From Myxococcales bacterium (GTDB lineage Bacteria > Myxococcota_A > Polyangia > Polyangiales > Polyangiaceae): DNA of 64,000 bases. Made by a program: the position numbers and the translations under genes. Below are positions 15,876 through 23,630 of this stretch, in pieces. The number at the start of each line of letters is the position of its first letter. Positions within the stretch are counted from its first letter, which is position 1. The notes beneath the pieces were generated by a model that saw nothing but the letters and a program-made list of their open reading frames with translations, was not told the DNA's origin and did no database searches. Where the stretch lies: the NCBI GenBank assembly GCA_016706225.1, contig JADJKB010000003.1, positions 186,001-250,000 on the forward strand, read 5' to 3'.

Positions 15876-18497
15876 ATGAAGACCTTCTACACGCCTCGCC
15901 CTGTCTTGATCGGTTCCCTCGCGAGCCTCATCGCGCTCTCCCTCACCTCGGCTTGTGGGGACGACGGAGGGGGAGGAGGCGGAGGCAGCGGGAACCTGGG
16001 TGGCAACGGCAACACCGGCGGCACCAACACCGGCGGCACCAACACCGGCGGCAGCGGCGGGCTCGCAGGCAGCGGGGGACTCGCGGGCAGCGGAGGGCTC
16101 GCGGGCAGCGGCGGACTCGCGGGCAGCGGCGGAACCGGCGGCAGCGGCCCCGGCACCGCGCTCAAGATCACCGAGTGCAAGACGCTGACCGCCACGAGCG
16201 AGCTGTGCAGCGTTCAGTCGGGCCAGAAGGGACTGCGGCTGATCGGCAACGTGCTGGCGCCCCAAGAGGTGCTGCACGGCGGCGAAGTGCTGCTCGACGC
16301 AAACGGCATCATCACCTGCGTCGGCTGCGACTGCTCGACCGCAGCGGGTGCAGCGACCGCGCCCACCGTCACCTGCGCCAACGGCGTCATCTCGCCAGGG
16401 CTCGTCAACTCCCACGACCACATCACGTACGCCAACAACGCCCCCTACGACGTGGGCACGCTACGCTACGACCACCGTCACGAGTGGCGCACCGGGAAGA
16501 CCCCTGGCAAACCCGAGATCAAGTACTCGAGTGGTGCCTCCAAGGACGTCGTGCTCGCCGCAGAGCTCCGCTTCGTCATGAGCGGTGCGACCTCTTCCGT
16601 CAGCGCCGGCGGAGTGGGGCACTTGCTCCGCAACCTCGACACCGCCAACAAGGAAGGGCTGCCGGCCCAGACGGTGAACAGCGACACGTTCCCGCTCGAC
16701 GATGCGAATGGCAAGATGCTGGACAGCGGTTGCAACTACGGCTCGGCGCCCACCACGGCGCAAGACATTGCCAGCCTCGACGCCTATCAGCCGCACATCT
16801 CCGAGGGGGTGAACCAGGCGGCCCGCAACGAGCTGACGTGCACCACCTCGGGCACCCTCGATGTCGTCGAGCCACAGACCGCCATCGTGCATGCCATGGC
16901 CGTGACGCCGACGGAGGCCAAGGCAATTGCCGACTCCAAGGCCTGGGTGGTCTGGTCGCCCCGCTCGAACATTGCGCTCTACGGCAACACCGCGCCGGTC
17001 ACGCTGCTGGACAACGTGGGCGTCGGCATCGCGCTCGGCACCGACTGGATCCTATCCGGATCGATGAACCTGTCGCGAGAGCTGCGCTGCGCCGATGACA
17101 TGAACCAGAAGTACCTGGGCAAACACTTCTCCGATTTCGATCTCTGGCGCATGGTGACCACCAACGCGGCCATCGCCGCGGGCGTCGAGCGCGGCGTCGG
17201 CATGCTCCGCACCGGCTTCATCGGTGACATCACCATCTTCGATGGCACGACGAAGAAGGACCACCGAGCCGTGATCGACGCCGAGCCGAAGAACGTGGCT
17301 CTGGTGCTGCGCGGCGGGGCTCCGCTCTACGGAGACGACGCGCTCGTGGCGAACGCTGCGGTGGGCGGCGCGACCTGCGAGACCTTGGACGTGTGCGGGG
17401 CGGCCAAGCGCGCTTGCATCGCCAAAGACACCGCCAATGGCTCGACCCTCGCCGGGGTCAAGACCGCGGGCGAGGCCTTCGCGCCACTCTTCAGCTGCGG
17501 CGGGGCGCCGACCAAGGAGCCGAGCTGCGTGCCCTCGCGTCCGAGCGAATACACTGGCCAAATCACGGCCACCGACAAGGACGGCGACGGTGTACCCGAC
17601 GCAACCGACCTCTGCCCGGACGTGTTCGATCCGGCTCGCCCGCTCGACAAGGGCAAGCAGGGTGATGCGGACAACGACGGCAAGGGCGACGCCTGCGACC
17701 CCTGCCCCTTCGATCCCAACGACAAGTGCCCGAAGCTCAATCCGGATGACCTCGACGACGACGGCTGGGCGAATGGCGTGGACAACTGCCCGGACGACGC
17801 CAACCCGGGACAGGAAGACAGCGACAAAGACGGCAAGGGGGACGCTTGTGACACCTGCGCCACCGCAAACCCGACCTTCGCGGCATGCCCGATCAGCATC
17901 GAGGCCGTTCGCGATCCCAAGAACCCGCAACATCCGAAGCCGGGTACGCAGGTCAAGCTCACCGGCCTCTACGTGACGGCGCTCCGACCCGACACCGGAA
18001 AATCGCGAGGGTTCTACGCACAGGACGCCTCGCTGAAGCCGTACACCGGCATCTTCGTCTTCACCGCCGGGCTCACCCCCACCGTGGCAGTCGGAAACAA
18101 GATCGACATCAGCGCGAAGTACGACGAGTTCTTCAATCTGAGCGAGCTCGCCAACTCCGTGATCACGGTGACAGACTCCGGTACGACCCTACCGTTCGGC
18201 CCAATCCCCGTCGCAAACCCCGCCGACATCGCCACTGGCGGGAGCAAAGCCGAAGGCTTTGAATCGATGCTGGTCTCCGTCTCGAACGTGCTCGTCACGA
18301 ACATGAACCCGGACAGCCCCAAGGACTTCGACGAGACCGCGGTGACCGGAAACCTGCGCATCGACGACGAGCTCGAGCCCACAATCGACAACACCTACGG
18401 CGTGGGGACGGCCTTCTCGAAGATCACCGGCGTGCTGACCTTCTCGTTCAGCAACCACAAACTCGCGCCGCGCAGCTTGGCTGAGCTCGTTCCCTGA
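15876..18497 (+). CDS. Chimeric lipoprotein: amidohydrolase, thrombospondin type 3 repeats, OB-like domain
   Basis: Exported lipoprotein of 873 aa. The signal peptide ends in LSLTSAC, then comes a Gly-rich linker with tandem GGLAGS repeats (to about residue 90). Residues about 100-490 are an amidohydrolase: PGLVNSHDHITYA carries the HxH metal ligands, IVHAMAV a further His, and GTDWILSGS the catalytic Asp. Residues about 565-670 are Ca-binding thrombospondin type 3 repeats (DKDGDGVPDATDLCP, DADNDGKGDACDPCP, DSDKDGKGDACDTC). The C-terminal 200 residues look OB-like (VKLTGLYVTAL, GFYAQD, YTGIFVF, VGNKIDISAKYDEFF). Hydrolysis of an extracellular C-N or P-O bond is inferred; the substrate is unknown. 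Confidence 0.85.
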   Translation: MKTFYTPRPVLIGSLASLIALSLTSACGDDGGGGGGGSGNLGGNGNTGGTNTGGTNTGGSGGLAGSGGLAGSGGLAGSGGLAGSGGTGGSGPGTALKITECKTLTATSELCSVQSGQKGLRLIGNVLAPQEVLHGGEVLLDANGIITCVGCDCSTAAGAATAPTVTCANGVISPGLVNSHDHITYANNAPYDVGTLRYDHRHEWRTGKTPGKPEIKYSSGASKDVVLAAELRFVMSGATSSVSAGGVGHLLRNLDTANKEGLPAQTVNSDTFPLDDANGKMLDSGCNYGSAPTTAQDIASLDAYQPHISEGVNQAARNELTCTTSGTLDVVEPQTAIVHAMAVTPTEAKAIADSKAWVVWSPRSNIALYGNTAPVTLLDNVGVGIALGTDWILSGSMNLSRELRCADDMNQKYLGKHFSDFDLWRMVTTNAAIAAGVERGVGMLRTGFIGDITIFDGTTKKDHRAVIDAEPKNVALVLRGGAPLYGDDALVANAAVGGATCETLDVCGAAKRACIAKDTANGSTLAGVKTAGEAFAPLFSCGGAPTKEPSCVPSRPSEYTGQITATDKDGDGVPDATDLCPDVFDPARPLDKGKQGDADNDGKGDACDPCPFDPNDKCPKLNPDDLDDDGWANGVDNCPDDANPGQEDSDKDGKGDACDTCATANPTFAACPISIEAVRDPKNPQHPKPGTQVKLTGLYVTALRPDTGKSRGFYAQDASLKPYTGIFVFTAGLTPTVAVGNKIDISAKYDEFFNLSELANSVITVTDSGTTLPFGPIPVANPADIATGGSKAEGFESMLVSVSNVLVTNMNPDSPKDFDETAVTGNLRIDDELEPTIDNTYGVGTAFSKITGVLTFSFSNHKLAPRSLAELVP
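16018..16135. repeat. In-gene tandem repeats coding for Gly-rich linker
   Basis: Two short direct repeats abut: about three copies of a 15-base unit encoding GGTNT, then about four and a half copies of an 18-base unit (GGCAGCGGCGGGCTCGCA and variants) encoding GGLAGS. Copies differ at one to three silent positions. The unit lengths keep the frame, so copy number could change by slippage without breaking the gene. It serves as the linker after the lipobox of the amidohydrolase lipoprotein. Confidence 0.8.
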
Positions 18498-18528
18498 CGG
18501 ATGATGACGAACCTCGCGGAGGTCAGCA

Positions 18529-20787
18529 GTGAAGATCGCGTGCATCGGAGGAGGTCCTGCAGGGCTCTATTTCGGGATCTTGATGAAACGGGTCGACCCG
18601 GCCAACGAGGTCAGCGTCTACGAGCGCAATCGGGCCGATGACACCTTCGGCTTCGGGGTGGTGTTCTCGGACGCCACCCTGGACAACCTGGCCGCGGCCG
18701 ACCCCGAGAGTCACGCGGCGATCCTGGCCAGCTTCGCCCACTGGAACGACATCGACATCCACTTTGGCGATGGCGTGATTCGCTCGACTGGCCACGGCTT
18801 CAGCGGCATGGGTCGGCAGACGTTGCTCGGCATCCTGCAGACCCGCGCGAGCGAGCTCGGCGTCCGTGTCCTGTACGAGACCGAGGCGCCCGCGCTGGGC
18901 GAGCTCAGTCGTGAACATGACCTGGTCGTCGCCGCGGACGGCGTGAACAGCGCCGTCCGCGACCAGCTGGCCGTCCACCTGACTCCGGAGCTCGACTGGC
19001 GCCCGAATCGCTTCGTGTGGCTGGGCACGACCTTCCCCTTCGAGGCGTTTACGTTCTACTTCAAACAAAGCGCACACGGTTTGTTCCGGGTCCACGCCTA
19101 CCGCTACGCCGAAGACTCCTCGACCTTCATCCTCGAATGCACCGAGGAGACCTGGAAGAAGTCCGGCCTCGACCAGGCGACGGAAGATCAGACCATCGAG
19201 TACGCCGAGCGGCTGTTCTCGGCCGAGCTCCGCGGGCACCGCCTGCAAAAGAACCGCAGCATCTGGCGGGCGTTCCCCACGGTGAAGAATCGAGCATGGC
19301 ATCACGAGAACGTGGTGTTGCTCGGAGACGCGGTCCACACCGCCCACTTTTCCATCGGCTCGGGCACGAAGCTCGCGATGGAGGACTGCATCGCGCTTCG
19401 CGACGCCCTCGCGGCAAATCCCGAGCTGCAGTCTGCCCTCGACGCTTACGAAAAGGAGCGGCGACCGGTCGTCGAAGCCACCCAGCGCGCCGCCCAGGTC
19501 AGCCTGGAGTGGTTCGAGCAGACCGAGCGCTACATGGGGCTCGCGCCAATCCAGTTTGCGATGAGCCTCCTGACACGCAGCCTGCGGGTCACTCACGAGA
19601 ACCTGGCGCGCCGCGATCCGGCGTTCGTCCGCCAGCTGAACCACTGGGTCCGCGACCAGGCGCTGACGCAGTCGGGCGTCGCCGCCGCGCAGCTACCGGC
19701 AGACGTTCCGCCGATGTTCACTCCGTTCCGGCTGGGTGAGCTGCTGCTCGACAATCGCGTGGTCGTCTCGCCCATGTGCCAGTACTCAGCCGAAGACGGC
19801 GCCATCGACGATTGGCATTTGGTACACCTGGGCAGCCGCGCCCTGGGCGGCGCCGGGCTCGTGATCACGGAGATGACGGATGTGAGCGCCGACGCGCGCA
19901 TCTCCCCCGGTTGCGCCGGCATGTATCAACCCGAGCACGCAATCCGCTGGCGGCGCGTGGTCGACTTCGTTCATCAGCACAGCTCCGCAAAGATCGGCAT
20001 GCAGCTCGCCCACGCCGGCCGCAAGGGTGCGACCAAGCGCTTGTGGGAGGGTGCCGATCAGCCCCTCGACAGCGGCGCGTGGCCACTGCTCGCAGCCTCG
20101 GCGATCCCGTACTTGCCCCACAGTCAGGTGCCCCGAGTGATGGATCGCTCGGACATGGACGCCGTGAAGCGGGACTTCGTCCGTGCAACCGAGCTCTCGG
20201 CGAGCGCAGGCTTCGATCTGTTGGAGCTCCACGCGGCACACGGCTACCTGCTCGCGAGTTTCATCTCTCCGCTGACCAATCGCCGCGACGACGGCTATGG
20301 GGGCAGCATCGAACGACGCATGCGCTACCCGCTCGAGGTGTTCGATGCGGTGCGAGCCGCCTGGCCCGCGGGCAAACCCATCAGCGTGCGTATCTCAGCC
20401 TGCGACTGGGCGCCCGGTGGGATCTCTGCCGAGGACGTGCTCACCGCGGCGCGGTTGTTGAAAGAACACGGCGCGGACATCCTGGATGTCTCGGCAGGAC
20501 AGACCGTCGCGGATGCACGACCGGTCTACGGCCGCCTGTTCCAGACGCCGTTCAGTGAGCTGGTGCGCCTCGAGGTCGGTATCCCCACCATGACCGTGGG
20601 CAACATCTCGTCGTGGTCCGACGTCAACAGCATCATCGCTGCGGGGCGCGCGGATCTCTGTGTACTGGCACGCGCGCACCTCTACGATCCGTACTGGACT
20701 CGGCACGCCGCCAACGATCAGGGTTATTTGCTCGCCTGGCCCAACCAGTACGAGAGCGTCGCCCGCTACGTTCCGCGGTTCAGCTGA
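18529..20787 (+). CDS. Bifunctional 2-aminobenzoyl-CoA / salicylyl-CoA type monooxygenase-reductase
   Basis: A 752-aa two-domain flavoenzyme. Residues 1-380 are a group A FAD monooxygenase (IACIGGGPAGLYFGILM, VVAADGVNSAVRDQL, VVLLGDAVHTAHFSIGSGTK). Residues about 395-750 are an Old Yellow Enzyme NADH:flavin oxidoreductase (VVSPMCQYSAEDG, QLAHAGRKG, LHAAHGYLLASFISPLTNRR, DDGYGGSIERR). This fusion is known from 2-aminobenzoyl-CoA monooxygenase/reductase and salicylyl-CoA 5-hydroxylase, which dearomatise CoA-activated aromatic acids. No CoA ligase or beta-oxidation genes adjoin, so the substrate here is not fixed. ATG at 18529; GGAGG lies 9 bases upstream. Confidence 0.88.
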   Translation: MKIACIGGGPAGLYFGILMKRVDPANEVSVYERNRADDTFGFGVVFSDATLDNLAAADPESHAAILASFAHWNDIDIHFGDGVIRSTGHGFSGMGRQTLLGILQTRASELGVRVLYETEAPALGELSREHDLVVAADGVNSAVRDQLAVHLTPELDWRPNRFVWLGTTFPFEAFTFYFKQSAHGLFRVHAYRYAEDSSTFILECTEETWKKSGLDQATEDQTIEYAERLFSAELRGHRLQKNRSIWRAFPTVKNRAWHHENVVLLGDAVHTAHFSIGSGTKLAMEDCIALRDALAANPELQSALDAYEKERRPVVEATQRAAQVSLEWFEQTERYMGLAPIQFAMSLLTRSLRVTHENLARRDPAFVRQLNHWVRDQALTQSGVAAAQLPADVPPMFTPFRLGELLLDNRVVVSPMCQYSAEDGAIDDWHLVHLGSRALGGAGLVITEMTDVSADARISPGCAGMYQPEHAIRWRRVVDFVHQHSSAKIGMQLAHAGRKGATKRLWEGADQPLDSGAWPLLAASAIPYLPHSQVPRVMDRSDMDAVKRDFVRATELSASAGFDLLELHAAHGYLLASFISPLTNRRDDGYGGSIERRMRYPLEVFDAVRAAWPAGKPISVRISACDWAPGGISAEDVLTAARLLKEHGADILDVSAGQTVADARPVYGRLFQTPFSELVRLEVGIPTMTVGNISSWSDVNSIIAAGRADLCVLARAHLYDPYWTRHAANDQGYLLAWPNQYESVARYVPRFS

Positions 20788-20798
20788 CGGACCGGAGC

Positions 20799-21419
20799 TC
20801 AGCTCCCGCTCTGTCGAGCTGTTCTCTGTTTCGGCACCACGTACGGTTGCTCGACCACGAGATTCCAGGGCTCGCCGTTGCGCCAGAAACGTCCCCAGAT
20901 CTCCGGCGCTCGCTCGTTTCTGGAGCCGATCACCACGCCAATGACGTCGCCGGGAGTCAGCGCGGGGCGTCCCGCCGCGTGGGTGAGCACGTCTCCGTCC
21001 TGGAGTCCGATGCCGAGGGCACTCACACCCACCAGGGCCAGGCCACGCGGACGCTCACCCTGAGCCGCAACCGGGAAGCCCGCAGGCCGTGCACCTGCGC
21101 TCGCCAAACGCAGCACCATGTCGGCGCGGACGCGGATCCCCTTCTTCGGCACAGCGGGCGGCAGGCGACGAGGCGCCGCGACCGAGCGAGTCGTGGCCAG
21201 CGGGGCGGCCTGATCGGCGTCCATCGGCGCTGGCGGCAACGCCTCGATCAGGACGGGGGACGGCGTCCGCGGCGTGCTCGACGTGAACGCCCGGACCTGG
21301 AGGGCGAGGCTGCGACCGGCGCGCGTGCCGAGAACGTCAGCGAGCTTCGACGTCCCAACCGCCGCGAGCGGCAGCGGAAGAGTCAAGACGATCGCGAGGG
21401 CAACGCTCCGGCCGACCAC
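20799..21419 (-). CDS. Single-pass membrane protein with PDZ/GspC-like C-terminal domain
   Basis: GTG start; residues 4-25 form an uncleaved-looking N-terminal membrane anchor (VALAIVLTLPLPLAAV). A Pro/Ala linker follows, then a 110-residue domain with ALVGVSALGIGLQDGDVLTHAAG, the G-x-x-x-GDxL turn of a PDZ fold, and closing strands WNLVVEQPYV. Layout (one helix, Pro-rich linker, PDZ-like end) recalls GspC of type II secretion, but the homology region is not evident. Function unknown, probably periplasmic scaffolding or protease targeting. Confidence 0.65.
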   Translation of the reverse strand: MVGRSVALAIVLTLPLPLAAVGTSKLADVLGTRAGRSLALQVRAFTSSTPRTPSPVLIEALPPAPMDADQAAPLATTRSVAAPRRLPPAVPKKGIRVRADMVLRLASAGARPAGFPVAAQGERPRGLALVGVSALGIGLQDGDVLTHAAGRPALTPGDVIGVVIGSRNERAPEIWGRFWRNGEPWNLVVEQPYVVPKQRTARQSGS

Positions 21420-21457
21420 TTCGACAGGTTACCACGCCGCTCGAGCCGTCGGACCCT

Positions 21458-21925
21458 TCAGTTGCGGATCCGCCAGTTTCCCGGGTAGGTCCGGCCAATG
21501 TCGTCGCAGGTCGGGTCGGTCACGATCAGCTCGGGCCGCGCGTTCTGACACACCAGGATGGTGTTCTGGCGGAACGTGCGCCCGAAGTAGATGGCTTCTT
21601 CCTTCTGCACACCGTGCACCAACCACGCGGGCTCTCGCCACACACCCTCGGGCTCCTCGTCGTAGCCCACGCAGTGTTCGACGCGGAAACAACCCAGGAT
21701 CAACAGATCCCGCATGACGTGGTGGCGGGCCTCGTTGACCCGGCGCGGGAGCAGCATGCTGCGCGGGTTGTAGGCCGTAAGCACCGCAAAGTCGCGCCGC
21801 AGCAGCTCGGGCAGCGCACCGATGTCGTGGACGATTTCCCCGTCCATGGACACACGTAGGAGCCCCGACTCCGAGGGCAGCTCGTAGACGGTCGCGAAGT
21901 AGGATCGGAGCAGGTTTTGGTCCAC
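21458..21925 (-). CDS. DUF3293 family protein
   Basis: 155 aa, no signal or membrane segment. The DUF3293 pattern is visible: FAVLTAYNPRSMLLPRRVNEARHH (in part), a central GYDEEPEGVWREPAWLVHGV block, then EEAIYFGRTFRQNTILV, where family members have LGrxFGQNAI. This family of small cytoplasmic proteins has no known function. It starts with GTG; TAGAAA lies 9 bases before it. It is 40 bases from the response regulator gene on the same strand, so weak co-expression with it is possible. Confidence 0.75.
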   Translation of the reverse strand: MDQNLLRSYFATVYELPSESGLLRVSMDGEIVHDIGALPELLRRDFAVLTAYNPRSMLLPRRVNEARHHVMRDLLILGCFRVEHCVGYDEEPEGVWREPAWLVHGVQKEEAIYFGRTFRQNTILVCQNARPELIVTDPTCDDIGRTYPGNWRIRN

Positions 21926-21964
21926 CGAGGCGCCTTTCTAGCTCAATTCGGCCAAACCCACCAC

Positions 21965-22657
21965 TCAGGCCTGGAATCGATAACCCACACCCCGCACCGT
22001 CAGCAGGTGCTCGGGATCACTCGGGTCGTCTTCGAGCTTGGCCCGGAGCTGCAGCATGAAATTGTCGATTGTGCGTGGAGTTCCGTGGTGACCCGGTCCC
22101 CACACACGCTTCAAGATCTGTTCGCGCGAGAGCACGCGCCCCGACTCCTCCACCAGGCACAGGAGCAGCTCGAACTCGGTGGCCGTGAGCAAGACCGGCT
22201 CACCGGCGCGAGACACCTCTCGGGTCTCGATGTTGATCGTGAGCTTGCCGGCCACGACCGCCCGCGCCCCGGGTCGCGCGATGGCGTCCCGCCGAAGCTG
22301 GGCCTTCACCCGCGCCAAGAGCTCCGCCAAGCTGAAGGGCTTTGTGATGTAGTCCTCCGCTCCGAGCTCGAGCCCCATCACCTTGTCCAGCTCCGCTCCC
22401 CGGGCCGACAGCAAGATCACGGGGATCTTACAGCCGTCGGCGCGCAGGCTACGCACCACCTCGAAGCCGTTCATTTTCGGCAGCATGATGTCGAGGATCA
22501 CCAGCGACACCTCGGGAGCATGCGCGGCGGCGAGTCCTGCTTCGCCATCCGTCGCCACGGCGACCTCGTAACCCTCGGCCTCGAGGTTCATGCGCAGCCC
22601 GAGCGTGATGCTCTCGTCGTCCTCGACGACCAGGATCCTCTTCGTCGGTTCGGGCAT
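21965..22657 (-). CDS. OmpR/PhoB-family response regulator
   Basis: 230 aa. The N-terminal receiver has RILVVEDDES, the phospho-acceptor in LVILDIMLPKMNGFEV, Ser in LLSARG and Lys in EDYITKPF. The C-terminal winged helix is typical of OmpR (LTATEFELLLCLVEESGRVLS, VWGPGHHGTPRTIDNFMLQL, LLTVRGVGYRF). It should bind DNA as a dimer when phosphorylated by the histidine kinase encoded 22 bases upstream. The ATG at 22657 begins just before the conserved receiver. A longer frame reaching 23017 lies inside the kinase gene and is rejected. Confidence 0.93.
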   Translation of the reverse strand: MPEPTKRILVVEDDESITLGLRMNLEAEGYEVAVATDGEAGLAAAHAPEVSLVILDIMLPKMNGFEVVRSLRADGCKIPVILLSARGAELDKVMGLELGAEDYITKPFSLAELLARVKAQLRRDAIARPGARAVVAGKLTINIETREVSRAGEPVLLTATEFELLLCLVEESGRVLSREQILKRVWGPGHHGTPRTIDNFMLQLRAKLEDDPSDPEHLLTVRGVGYRFQA

Positions 22658-22679
22658 TTGACGATCCGCTCGGTTCGGT

Positions 22680-23630
22680 TCAGGAGGCCGCGTCCGCGTC
22701 CTTTGCGTCGCTTCCGTCGGGCTCCGAGCGCCGAGATAGCACGATTGAGAAGGTGCTGCCTTGCCCGGGCGCGCTCTCGAGCTCGATTCGGCCGTGGTGC
22801 GCCCGGACCACGTGTTTGACGATGGCAAGGCCCAACCCCGACCCTTCGCGCTCGCGCGAGAGCCGGTCGTCGACGCGGTAGAACTTCTGGAAGATCCGCG
22901 TGTGTTCGTGCTCCTCCAGCCCCTGACCATTGTCTCGAACGCCGAGCACGACCTCGCGCGGCGTCGCCCGCACCGAGAGCTCGATCTCCGCGGGGTCACC
23001 CCCGTACTTGATGGCATTCGTCAGTAGGTTCAACAGAGCGTCACACAGGGCGGCACGGTCGGCGTCGACGTAGATCTCCTCGTCGGGCACATCGACACGG
23101 AGGGTCGCGGGCCGGCGCTCGAGCACCGGAGTGAACGCGGCGACGGTTCGTTTCACCACGTCACGAATCAACGTGCGCTGGAGCGAGAACTCCTTGCGTC
23201 CACTCTCCATGCGGCCCCAGTCCAGCAGGCGATCGATCAGCTCCTGGAGGCGCATGCTCTCGCGGGCAAGTCCCTCGATGCACTTGTCTTCGGCCTCAGC
23301 ATCCCCACGGCGCAGCGCCAGCGTCTCGCTGAACAGCCGGATGGACGTGAGCGGCGTCCGGAGCTCGTGGGAGACCTTGGACACGAAATCACTCTGCAGC
23401 GCCGTGAGGTTGGCTTCGCGCCGAACGAACACCCAGACCAAGATCACCCCGGTGACGACGGCGCCGCTGAGGCTCACGATCAGGATCCCCATCAACAGGT
23501 TGGCCTGGAGCTCCCCCAGAAAGAGCATCACGGCACCCAGGGTCAGGAGCAGCGCGGTCGGCACCACGATCATCGACACCAGGGACAGGACGATCCTGCG
23601 GTAGCCCAGGGCCGACAGATCGCGCGCCAT
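22680..23630 (-). CDS. Membrane sensor histidine kinase
   Basis: 316 aa; ATG at 23630 shares a base with the upstream stop (TGATG). Two transmembrane helices (about residues 17-70: IVVPTALLLTLGAVMLFLG and ILIVSLSGAVVTGVILVWVF) with almost no periplasmic loop, so the stimulus may be sensed in the membrane. HisKA follows with SHELRTPLTSIRLFSE carrying the phospho-His, then HATPase motifs NLLTNAIKYGG, GVRDNGQGL and GSGLGLAIVKHVV. It is the cognate partner of the OmpR-type regulator downstream. Translational coupling to a glycogen-debranching-like gene is unusual and suggests a link to carbohydrate reserve or envelope metabolism. Confidence 0.92.
   Translation of the reverse strand: MARDLSALGYRRIVLSLVSMIVVPTALLLTLGAVMLFLGELQANLLMGILIVSLSGAVVTGVILVWVFVRREANLTALQSDFVSKVSHELRTPLTSIRLFSETLALRRGDAEAEDKCIEGLARESMRLQELIDRLLDWGRMESGRKEFSLQRTLIRDVVKRTVAAFTPVLERRPATLRVDVPDEEIYVDADRAALCDALLNLLTNAIKYGGDPAEIELSVRATPREVVLGVRDNGQGLEEHEHTRIFQKFYRVDDRLSREREGSGLGLAIVKHVVRAHHGRIELESAPGQGSTFSIVLSRRSEPDGSDAKDADAAS

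Noticed and set aside
16018..16135. CRISPR-like repeat array
   Set aside because: Units are 15-18 bases without spacers and in frame; they encode a Gly-rich linker.
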